NCBI GenBank assembly: GCA_023436525.1
Contig: JAEZIW010000070.1
Span: forward strand, 1 to 7,278
Length of the DNA stretch: 7,278 bases
Origin: Bacillota bacterium
Lineage (GTDB): Bacteria > Bacillota > Clostridia > Christensenellales > SZUA-584
Direction of reading: 5' to 3'
Shown: in pieces, positions 1-5,059 of the stretch
How the letters are laid out: each line of letters begins with the position of its first letter
Position numbering within the stretch: position 1 is the first letter of the stretch
Translations under genes and position numbers: made by a program
Notes under the pieces: model-generated
The model's database searches: none
What the model was told of the DNA's origin: nothing
What the model saw: only the letters and a program-made list of their open reading frames with translations

Positions 1-231
1 ATTCCCCTTCGGGGTACAGGTATCTCTTTTTTTGATTTATCGCTCGTTGATATTAGATATAGAATAGAATCCTTTTGGCGGCTTTCGAGGCGACATATAC
101 GTAAAGTACAAAAAAAGAGTCCTTTTGATGGCGCGTGCCGCGATAGGCGTTGTAACGACAACAAATAAATCCACACCTCATCAGCGCTCGATAGCAGACA
201 ATGATTTAATAAATGCCTTTCTTGCCCTTGG
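1..231. other. Non-coding left flank with imperfect repeat
   Basis: I see no convincing gene here. The edge carries a small CCCC-TTC-GGGG hairpin (4-14), followed after about a dozen bases by a run of T (26-33). This could be the right half of a terminator for a gene outside the window, but the left arm is cut off. An 8-base direct repeat TCCTTTTG sits at 70-77 and 120-127, exactly 50 bases apart, and the similarity extends about 17 bases as an imperfect repeat. A minus-strand frame from ATG at 181 stays open to the window edge (60 codons) but has no Shine-Dalgarno sequence and is Cys/Arg-rich, so I do not call it a gene. Confidence 0.4.
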
Positions 232-260
232 TTTACTTATCCCCCATCTTCCGCTATAAT
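232..260 (+). promoter_or_regulatory. Sigma-A-type promoter of the fumarase operon
   Basis: TTTACT (232-237) and a perfect TATAAT (255-260) are separated by 17 bases, the ideal spacing for the housekeeping sigma factor. Transcription should start near 267, leaving a short leader of about 20 bases before the ATG at 289. No operator or attenuator is visible in so short a leader. Confidence 0.8.
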
Positions 261-288
261 TGACGCATCACAAACCAAAGGACTTTTT

Positions 289-1125
289 ATGCGAACCATT
301 GAATCGGCCGATATTTCAAACGCCGTTAAAAACCTGTTTTTAAGCGCGTGCCGCATGCCGGGGCCGGATGTCATCAACGCGATTGGCAAGGCTTATGAAA
401 GCGAAAACTGTCCGCCCGCCAAAGAAGGGCTGCGCCAGCTGCTGCTCAACGCTCAGATCGCAGAAGAAACGCAGATGCCCTACTGTCAGGATACCGGGCT
501 TGCCGTGGTGTTTCTCGATATCGGGCAGGATGTGCACATCAGCGGTGCGCTGGATGCCGCCGTCAACGAAGGCGTGCGCACGGCTTATAACGAAGGATAT
601 CTTAGAAAATCGGTGCTCGACCCGATCACAAGGTTAAATACAAAAGACAACACGCCTGCCGTGATTCACTGCACCCTCGTGCCCGGCGATACGGTGAAAA
701 TCACCGCCGCGCCAAAGGGCTTTGGCAGCGAAAACATGAGCAAAATCGCGATGCTGAAGCCGAGCGACGGTATACTAGGCATCAAGCGTTTTATTATCGA
801 GAGCGTTAAAGCCGCAGGCGGCAGCCCGTGCCCGCCGGTGGTGCTTGGCATCGGCATCGGCGGCACATTTGAAATGTGCGCGCTGATGGCCAAAAAACAG
901 CTGCTGCGCGATATCGGCAGCGTCAATCCCGACCCGTTTTTAGCCGAGCTGGAAGCCACCCTCAAGGACGAGATCAATGCGCTTAACATCGGCGCGATGG
1001 GCTTTGGAGGCAATAACTACTGCTTTGCCGTGCATATTGATAAATACCCGACGCATATTGCGGGGCTGCCCGTGGCGGTGAACTTTCAGTGCCACGCCGC
1101 GCGCCACGCCAGCATTACGCTGTGA
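289..1125 (+). CDS. Class I fumarate hydratase (or tartrate dehydratase), alpha subunit
   Basis: This is the alpha subunit (278 aa) of an iron-sulfur hydro-lyase that interconverts fumarate and (S)-malate in the cytoplasm; the close relative L-tartrate dehydratase (TtdA) cannot be fully excluded. The three Cys expected to ligate the [4Fe-4S] cluster are visible: C66 in CQDTG, C181 in GGSPCPP, and C268 in NFQCHAARHA. Their spacing resembles that of single-chain class I fumarases. D68 and R106 fall where family active-site residues are expected. Other family motifs are KGFGSENMS (143-151), GIGIGGTFE (187-195) and IGAMGFGG (234-241). Length is typical for a stand-alone alpha subunit. The ATG at 289 is preceded by AAAGGA (277-282) and a promoter. 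The beta-subunit gene follows 11 bases after the stop, so the two are co-transcribed. Such enzymes are oxygen-labile, which fits an anaerobe. Confidence 0.93.
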   Translation: MRTIESADISNAVKNLFLSACRMPGPDVINAIGKAYESENCPPAKEGLRQLLLNAQIAEETQMPYCQDTGLAVVFLDIGQDVHISGALDAAVNEGVRTAYNEGYLRKSVLDPITRLNTKDNTPAVIHCTLVPGDTVKITAAPKGFGSENMSKIAMLKPSDGILGIKRFIIESVKAAGGSPCPPVVLGIGIGGTFEMCALMAKKQLLRDIGSVNPDPFLAELEATLKDEINALNIGAMGFGGNNYCFAVHIDKYPTHIAGLPVAVNFQCHAARHASITL

Positions 1126-1136
1126 GGGAGCACACC

Positions 1137-1661
1137 ATGATTGATTTGACTGCGCCGATGAGCGCCGACATGAAAAGCAGCCTGAGAGCCGGAGACAGCG
1201 TTTCGCTCTCAGGGCCTGTTTACACCGCGCGCGATGCGGCTCACGCGCGTTTGTACACGATGATACAAAACAATGAGCCGCTGCCGTTTGAAATTGCCGG
1301 AAGCGGCATTTACTACGCGGGCCCCTGCCCCGATATGCCGGGCCGCGTGATCAACTCGTGCGGACCCACCACATCGTCGCGCATGAACGCGTACGCCCCC
1401 ACGCTATATGACCTCGGGTTGTCGTTTGTCATCGGCAAAGGGCCGGTGTCGCAAGACGTGCGTGACGCGATTGTTCGAAATGGCGCGGTTTATTTCGCGG
1501 CTGTGGGCGGCGCGGGCGCCCTGATTGCCTCGCACATCACGCGGGCCGACGATATCGCGTTTGACGACCTCGGCGCGGAGGCCATTCGGCGGCTGACGTT
1601 TGAGCGTGTGCCGCTTATCGTCGCCATCGATACATTGGGAAATTGCGTTTACGACCGCTAA
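1137..1661 (+). CDS. Class I fumarate hydratase (or tartrate dehydratase), beta subunit
   Basis: This is the beta subunit (174 aa), which corresponds to the C-terminal domain of single-chain class I fumarases and completes the active site with the alpha subunit. Family motifs are SGPVYTARDAAH (25-36), GPTTSSRM (76-83), IGKG (99-102) and AVGGAGAL (122-129). Relative spacing of R32, T78, R82 and K101 fits the substrate-binding residues known from class I fumarase structures. An open frame extends upstream to 1089 inside the alpha gene, but the ATG at 1137 is preferred. It has AGGGAG (1125-1130) six bases upstream, and the protein then begins at the family's usual N-terminus (MIDLTAPMS). The choice between fumarase and tartrate dehydratase rests on context; with no tartrate genes seen, fumarase is favoured. 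No clear terminator follows before the tRNA promoter. Confidence 0.92.
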   Translation: MIDLTAPMSADMKSSLRAGDSVSLSGPVYTARDAAHARLYTMIQNNEPLPFEIAGSGIYYAGPCPDMPGRVINSCGPTTSSRMNAYAPTLYDLGLSFVIGKGPVSQDVRDAIVRNGAVYFAAVGGAGALIASHITRADDIAFDDLGAEAIRRLTFERVPLIVAIDTLGNCVYDR

Positions 1662-1694
1662 CCAACCCCGCCAGCTTTTAACTGATAAAAACAC

Positions 1695-1723
1695 TTGAAA
1701 TACCACTGCGTATGCATTATAAT
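1695..1723 (+). promoter_or_regulatory. Promoter of tRNA-Thr
   Basis: TTGAAA (1695-1700) and TATAAT (1718-1723) are separated by 17 bases, close to the ideal sigma-A consensus. The expected start near 1730 lies about 14 bases before the mature tRNA 5' end. The tRNA is therefore transcribed on its own rather than by read-through from the fumarase genes. Confidence 0.85.
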
Positions 1724-1743
1724 AGCACTCGCAGTATTTTTTC

Positions 1744-1819
<76 letters not shown>

Positions 1820-1827
1820 CATAAATT

Positions 1828-1868
1828 GCTCGAAAATCCCTATTTTAAGGGCATTTTCGGGCTTTTTT
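1828..1868 (+). terminator. Rho-independent terminator after tRNA-Thr
   Basis: A long stem-loop pairs GCTCGAAAAT plus CCCT (1828-1841) with AGGG plus ATTTTCGGGC (1848-1862), with one bulged C and the loop ATTTTA. It is followed directly by six T (1863-1868). It lies nine bases after the tRNA CCA end and should stop tRNA transcription efficiently. Confidence 0.92.
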
Positions 1869-1869
1869 A

Positions 1870-2112
1870 TTTAGGGTTTCTGCGCCGCAAGCGGTGCAGA
1901 AGGGCAATCTCATCTTCGGTATGTTGATTGGGGTGGGAATGCGGCCTGCGTGCTTTAGGGCTAGTGATTCAGTCGAACCATTGTACCTTGATAACCAGAA
2001 ATAGATAAACAACGGGCTTTATTGTACTTACGGCCGGCACGAGAAACGCCATGTTTAAGAGCAAAAGATACGAGGGATTGCCGAAATTCATGTCCTGTGA
2101 TATGCTTTTCAT
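1870..2112 (-). pseudogene. Decayed N-terminal fragment of a DDE transposase
   Basis: Read on the minus strand, this is the start of a transposase broken by at least three frame changes. It starts at ATG 2112 with an AAAGGAG-type ribosome binding site about ten bases upstream, and reads MKSISQDMNF. One base is then missing near 2087, after which QSLVSFALKHGVSRAGRK (a helix-turn-helix-like segment) and YNKAR continue in a second frame. FIYFWLSRYNGSTESLA follows in a third frame, then ARRPHSHPNQHTEDE and IALLHRLRRRNPK in the first frame to about 1870. From memory this matches the N-terminal region of IS481/IS3-like (rve-type) transposases common in Clostridia, typically with RRPH.HPNQHT followed by a second helical region. 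The catalytic DDE core is absent, because homology ends next to the tRNA terminator. The family label is uncertain; that it is a broken transposase is fairly secure. Confidence 0.75.
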
Positions 2113-2140
2113 GCAGGAATGGCTCCTTTCGGTAATGTTA

Positions 2141-2153
2141 TTTCAACTTAACA
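2141..2153 (-). repeat. Possible insertion-sequence terminal end
   Basis: On the minus strand this reads TGTTAAGTTGAAA. It lies about 30 bases upstream of the broken transposase start codon, where the outer terminal inverted repeat of the element would be expected. No partner copy is found at the other end of the fragment or elsewhere in the window, in line with truncation of the element. This is a positional inference. Confidence 0.3.
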
Positions 2154-2200
2154 ATTCCCCATGAGCCAGCTCCTTCATCTTTTTATTTTCCAATATGTAT

Positions 2201-2225
2201 TGTAGTCCTACACTGTTCGTTGTAG
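2201..2225. promoter_or_regulatory. Overlapping inverted repeats upstream of the two-component operon
   Basis: TGTAG (2201-2205), CTACA (2208-2212) and TGTAG (2221-2225) form two mutually exclusive dyads within 25 bases, 17 bases upstream of the promoter's -35 box. The stretch ACTGTTCGT (2212-2220) between them differs at one position from a LytTR-type half-site as I recall the consensus, but I find no second half-site at the usual spacing. It could be an operator, perhaps for autoregulation by the LytTR regulator encoded downstream. Evidence is pattern only. Confidence 0.3.
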
Positions 2226-2242
2226 GTTTCCTGTCCATATAC

Positions 2243-2271
2243 TTGAATCACTGCGGATATTCGCATAAAAT
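2243..2271 (+). promoter_or_regulatory. Promoter of the LytTR/GHKL two-component operon
   Basis: TTGAAT (2243-2248) and TAAAAT (2266-2271) are separated by 17 bases. Expected initiation is near 2278, giving a leader of about 220 bases before the response regulator ATG at 2496. That long leader contains the doubtful short ORF 2306-2482. Confidence 0.65.
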
Positions 2272-2305
2272 ATATCGCGTTATTTGTCTACAAAAGGGAG
2301 GGGCG

Positions 2306-2482
2306 GTGAGCGGTATCAGCGGCTATATCTCGGCGCGAAAAGCATTGTACAAATGGAGCATTTCGGAGCCATTAATACTGTCAAACCTGACACATCCACG
2401 GAGCACCCCGCTTCGGACGTTCGTGAGCAATCCCTGCCAACACATAAAGACCACTGACCCCAAAAAGAAAGTTTGTTTTTAA
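2306..2482 (+). CDS. Doubtful 58-residue ORF in the leader of the two-component operon
   Basis: I do not recognise this product. Starting at GTG 2306, with the purine-rich GGGAGG (2296-2301) four bases upstream, it encodes a basic 58-residue peptide ending 13 bases before the response regulator ATG. It has two Cys, one six residues before the stop-proximal KKKVCF end and one further back. It lies between the predicted transcription start and the regulator, where a leader or pheromone-precursor gene could be. However, there is no clear signal peptide, no Gly-Gly processing site and no AgrD-like pattern, the amino-acid make-up is not protein-like, and the ribosome-site spacing is short. The frame stays open upstream to ATG 2195, which lies before the promoter and is not credible as the start. 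Probably a chance ORF. Confidence 0.2.
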   Translation: MSGISGYISARKALYKWSISEPLILSNLTHPRSTPLRTFVSNPCQHIKTTDPKKKVCF

Positions 2483-2495
2483 AGAGGCAACTTAT

Positions 2496-3224
2496 ATGTT
2501 GAAAATTGCTATTTGTGACGATATTAGTGCCGAGCTTCGGCATATCGCCGCGCTTACCAATGAATATCTGACCGGGCGCAACGTAAATGCCGACATTCGG
2601 GAGTTCTCCCATCCAGACGCGCTATTGACGGCCTGTAAGGCCGAAACCTTTCACATATTTTTGCTCGACATGGTAATGCCAATGATCAGTGGGCTTGAGC
2701 TTGGGCAGTGCATACGCCGCGTCAGCACCGACGCACAGATTATCTATATCACCACAGAGCCCGGCTTCGCGCTGGACGCCTATTCGGTGAACCCCTTGCA
2801 CTATCTTATAAAGCCCGTGGATAAGGGGGCGTTGTTTGCCGCTCTGGAACTGGCTGCGGAAAAGGTGGGTTTTGGCGAGGAAATCCTTGTCACGGTCAAG
2901 ACGCGGGAAGGCCTGCGTACTCTCTCCACCGATGTTGTTATCTGCTGTGAATATGTGCGCCATACCGTGATCTACACGCTTGTAAGCGGCGAACAGGTCG
3001 AGACCTTAACCATCTCCGGCAGCTTTGCGGAGCACGTCGTGCCGCTGCTGAGTGACCGGCGGTTTATCCAGCCTCACGCCGCCTTTGTCGTCAATATGAG
3101 CTGCGTCGATCGGCTCTCTAAGAACGGCTTCACCATGAAAGGCGGTGCCTTCGTGCCGATCTCCGGTAAGCAATTTTCCGCGGTGCGCAGCGCTTATATG
3201 AGTTATCGGCTGGGGGAGGTGTGA
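2496..3224 (+). CDS. LytTR-family response regulator (AgrA/LytR type)
   Basis: This is a cytoplasmic DNA-binding response regulator of 242 aa, the usual size for the family. An N-terminal receiver domain (about 1-120) shows the acidic pair D8-D9 in ICDD, phospho-acceptor D58 in LLDMVMP, the switch Thr at 86/87, and K106 in the IKPV motif. A LytTR DNA-binding domain follows (about 130-238), with the typical core of strands and the segment RRFIQPHAAFVVNMSCVDRL. Family members bind paired 9-base direct repeats as dimers and often activate peptide-signalling, bacteriocin or virulence genes. ATG 2496 has AGAGG (2483-2487) eight bases upstream. The kinase gene begins two bases after its stop, so the pair is translated together. 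Targets cannot be named; the downstream small-protein/phosphoesterase unit is one candidate. Confidence 0.93.
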   Translation: MLKIAICDDISAELRHIAALTNEYLTGRNVNADIREFSHPDALLTACKAETFHIFLLDMVMPMISGLELGQCIRRVSTDAQIIYITTEPGFALDAYSVNPLHYLIKPVDKGALFAALELAAEKVGFGEEILVTVKTREGLRTLSTDVVICCEYVRHTVIYTLVSGEQVETLTISGSFAEHVVPLLSDRRFIQPHAAFVVNMSCVDRLSKNGFTMKGGAFVPISGKQFSAVRSAYMSYRLGEV

Positions 3225-3226
3225 GG

Positions 3227-4483
3227 ATGCAGTTTTACGATATCCTGCGCTCCATCGTCACGAACGCCATGCTTGCGACACTTCTGTTTACGCTGGCGCG
3301 TCCAAAGAACCGTCCGCAGACGCTGTGGGTGGCGCTGGTGGCGATCGTGTCGTTGGATCTGGCGCTGAACGTTTTTTTCTATCTGCGAAACGATTATACG
3401 ACGCTAAGTAAGCTGGACATCCTGTTTTTTATCCTTGTCGGCGTCGCTGTAAAGCCGCTCTTTTTGGAAACACTCATGCAGTGGGTGTTCAACTGTTTTA
3501 CGGCCATGAACGTCTATGCCGTCACAGTCATTTTAAGCTACTACCTCTGCGGGCTGTTTCCATATCCGCATTACGCTATCACTGTACTGCGCTTTCTCCT
3601 GTTTGCTGCTGCAATATTGCTGTTTCGTAAGCGTCTGCGTCCCCTCTATCGTCAGGCCGCAGAGCATTGGAACGTCTACCTTTTTGTTGCGGCCGGTCTC
3701 TTTTCGAATTTTGCATGGTTTTTCTTAGAGAGCGACGATGTGGAGCGGACGTTGACAGAGGATGCTGTCCCGTTACTGCTGCTTGTTTTGCTAGCGATAC
3801 TTGTTTATCTGGCAATCTTTCTTGCTCTGCGAAAAACTTTGCGACAGGCGGCGCTGAAAGAGGAAAATCTTAAAATGCAGTCGGACCGGGAGCTTACCCG
3901 GCAGCGTCTTTCGTTGATGGATGAGACCGTGCGACAGATGAGCATCGTACAGCATGACCGCCGCCACTTCAACAACACGCTGCTTTCCCTGCTGCGGCAG
4001 GGTGAAGTGGACAAGGCTGCCAACCTCATCCGGCGGCAGAGTGAGGCTCTTCCGCAGAAGCCGCAGAGCTACTGTCAGAACGTGTCGGTGAACGCCGCCG
4101 TATCCTATTATGCCGAGCTTGCGCGACAGCGGGGTGTTCGCTGCGAACTGCGGCTGAACATTCCAGAAGAGCTCCACATAGATGAGCTTTCGTTGGCAAT
4201 GGCCGTATCAAACCTTATGGAAAACGCCATTACCGCCGTCTCCGCCCTGCCTATACAGCAGCGCGTGTTGCGCTTAACCGCCGTGAACACGGGTCAACTC
4301 ATTTTTGAACTGTGCAACCCCTATGACAGCGAGGTCGTGTTGGACGAAAACGGCTTTCCCATATCTTGCGAGGATGGCCATGGTAAGGGTACCCAAAGCG
4401 TGGCCGACTTTGTGAAGGAATGCGACGGCGAGCTCGCGTATGAGATTTCAGACGGTATATTCAAGGTTCGGCTGATGGTGTGA
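3227..4483 (+). CDS. GHKL-type membrane sensor histidine kinase (AgrC-like, HPK10)
   Basis: This is the partner sensor kinase of 418 aa. The first 200 residues contain six or seven hydrophobic membrane-spanning segments (about 8-24, 33-52, 64-78, 83-108, 116-132, 150-168, 181-201), the polytopic sensor layout seen in AgrC and relatives. A charged, probably coiled-coil linker (205-240) leads to the phospho-acceptor H243 in QHDRRHFNN. The ATP-binding domain has the N-box NLMENAITA (N333) and the glycine box GHGKGTQSV; the F box seen in classical kinases is not apparent, as in other GHKL kinases. A GTG at 3221 overlaps the regulator stop, but ATG 3227 is chosen because GGGGGAGG (3212-3219) is then at proper distance. 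The signal is unknown. No AgrB-like protease or recognisable cyclic-peptide precursor accompanies it, which is unusual for the AgrC class. Confidence 0.92.
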   Translation: MQFYDILRSIVTNAMLATLLFTLARPKNRPQTLWVALVAIVSLDLALNVFFYLRNDYTTLSKLDILFFILVGVAVKPLFLETLMQWVFNCFTAMNVYAVTVILSYYLCGLFPYPHYAITVLRFLLFAAAILLFRKRLRPLYRQAAEHWNVYLFVAAGLFSNFAWFFLESDDVERTLTEDAVPLLLLVLLAILVYLAIFLALRKTLRQAALKEENLKMQSDRELTRQRLSLMDETVRQMSIVQHDRRHFNNTLLSLLRQGEVDKAANLIRRQSEALPQKPQSYCQNVSVNAAVSYYAELARQRGVRCELRLNIPEELHIDELSLAMAVSNLMENAITAVSALPIQQRVLRLTAVNTGQLIFELCNPYDSEVVLDENGFPISCEDGHGKGTQSVADFVKECDGELAYEISDGIFKVRLMV

Positions 4484-4635
4484 GTGTGGATGTAAACACG
4501 CCAGTCAAGTATTCATTTTTAAAGATTCGCAACATTAAGTAGAAAATAGCACTTTTTAAGCAATAAAAATACTCCGCCTTTTTTTTATGTTACCCTCGCT
4601 GGGAGGAAGGCAACGAAGAGAAAGGAGCGTTTTTT

Positions 4636-4872
4636 ATGAGCGAAACAGCCAGGCGGCGAGAAGATCGGGCGCTGACTGCCCCGAATTCCGGCGGTAACGT
4701 CTGGCCAAAACAGAACTGTCCCGCTTTTACACCACGGGGCGATGCGGCAGAGCAGACCTGCTGGTACTGCGTCTACGCTGACTTCCATCTGGATAAACCC
4801 CGTGCGCTGGATGTGGGCGTATGCTACTGGCCGAAGAAGATGCAGATAGAAAAAGCGAGTAACGAGCTATGA
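4636..4872 (+). CDS. Small Cys/Trp-containing hypothetical protein (78 aa)
   Basis: I do not recognise a named family. The first 25 residues are charged and probably disordered. The core holds four Cys: QNC (28), TCWYC (42 and 45) and GVC (63), followed by YWPKKM. The pair CxxC plus two further Cys could bind zinc or iron, or form disulfides. No signal peptide or membrane segment is seen. It is very probably translated, because AAAGGAG (4621-4627) sits eight bases before ATG 4636. No clear promoter was found in the 152 bases after the kinase, so it may be transcribed from there or by read-through. Its stop codon overlaps the ATG of the next small ORF (ATGA), suggesting translational coupling. 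A metal-binding or redox role is only a guess. Confidence 0.7.
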   Translation: MSETARRREDRALTAPNSGGNVWPKQNCPAFTPRGDAAEQTCWYCVYADFHLDKPRALDVGVCYWPKKMQIEKASNEL

Positions 4873-5040
4873 AAAAAGACTCAAAGCATAGCCCTGATAT
4901 TGTCATAGTCTCTGGGGCCACTGCTCATCGTAGCAGCGGGGCGGGGAGACAATAAATTTGTATATACATTTTACGAAGACATCAGCTATACGACAGGGGC
5001 TCGAATGGCTCCTGCGCGATGTAATGGTCAGCGATCTTAA
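4869..5040 (+). pseudogene. Small ORF apparently split by a +1 frameshift in a GGGG run
   Basis: From ATG 4869 (overlapping the previous stop as ATGA) the frame reads MKKDSKHSPDIVIVSG and ends at TAA 4953-4955 after only 28 residues, with a tail (ATAHRSSGAGRQ) that does not look like protein. If one G of the run 4914-4917 is removed, the frame continues as GPLLIVAAGRGDNK and FVYTFYEDISYTTGARMA, stopping at 5038-5040 (56 aa). That joins DIVIVSG to PLLIVAAG as one hydrophobic segment, a plausible single-pass membrane peptide. It also leaves 19 bases to the next gene's ATG. The overlap on one side and the close spacing on the other support an ancestral real gene. Alternatives are a sequencing error in the G run, programmed slippage, or chance. 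No homologue is recognised, and no strong ribosome site of its own is present. Confidence 0.4.
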
Positions 5041-5059
5041 ATTATTGGAGGAAATGAAC

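Noticed and set aside
1089..1136. Upstream ATG for the fumarase beta subunit
   Set aside because: It lies inside the alpha gene, adds 16 non-family residues (MPRRAPRQ...), and lacks a ribosome site; ATG 1137 has AGGGAG.
2195..2305. Longer version of the leader ORF starting at ATG 2195
   Set aside because: The start lies upstream of the predicted promoter and across the dyad element; no ribosome site precedes it.
2353..2457. 34-codon ORF (MEHFGAINTVKPDTSTEHP...) in the regulator leader
   Set aside because: Although the residues look fairly protein-like, no ribosome site precedes the ATG and it overlaps the other leader ORF; there is not enough support to call a gene.
4484..4635. LytTR binding repeats or a promoter before the small Cys protein
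   Set aside because: I searched for paired GTT/AAC-containing half-sites and for -35/-10 boxes at 17 bases spacing and found only poor matches, so none is listed.
4958..5059. Upstream TTG start for the phosphoesterase
   Set aside because: It would put 34 extra residues before a perfect lipoprotein signal peptide and has no ribosome site, whereas GGAGG is correctly placed for ATG 5060.
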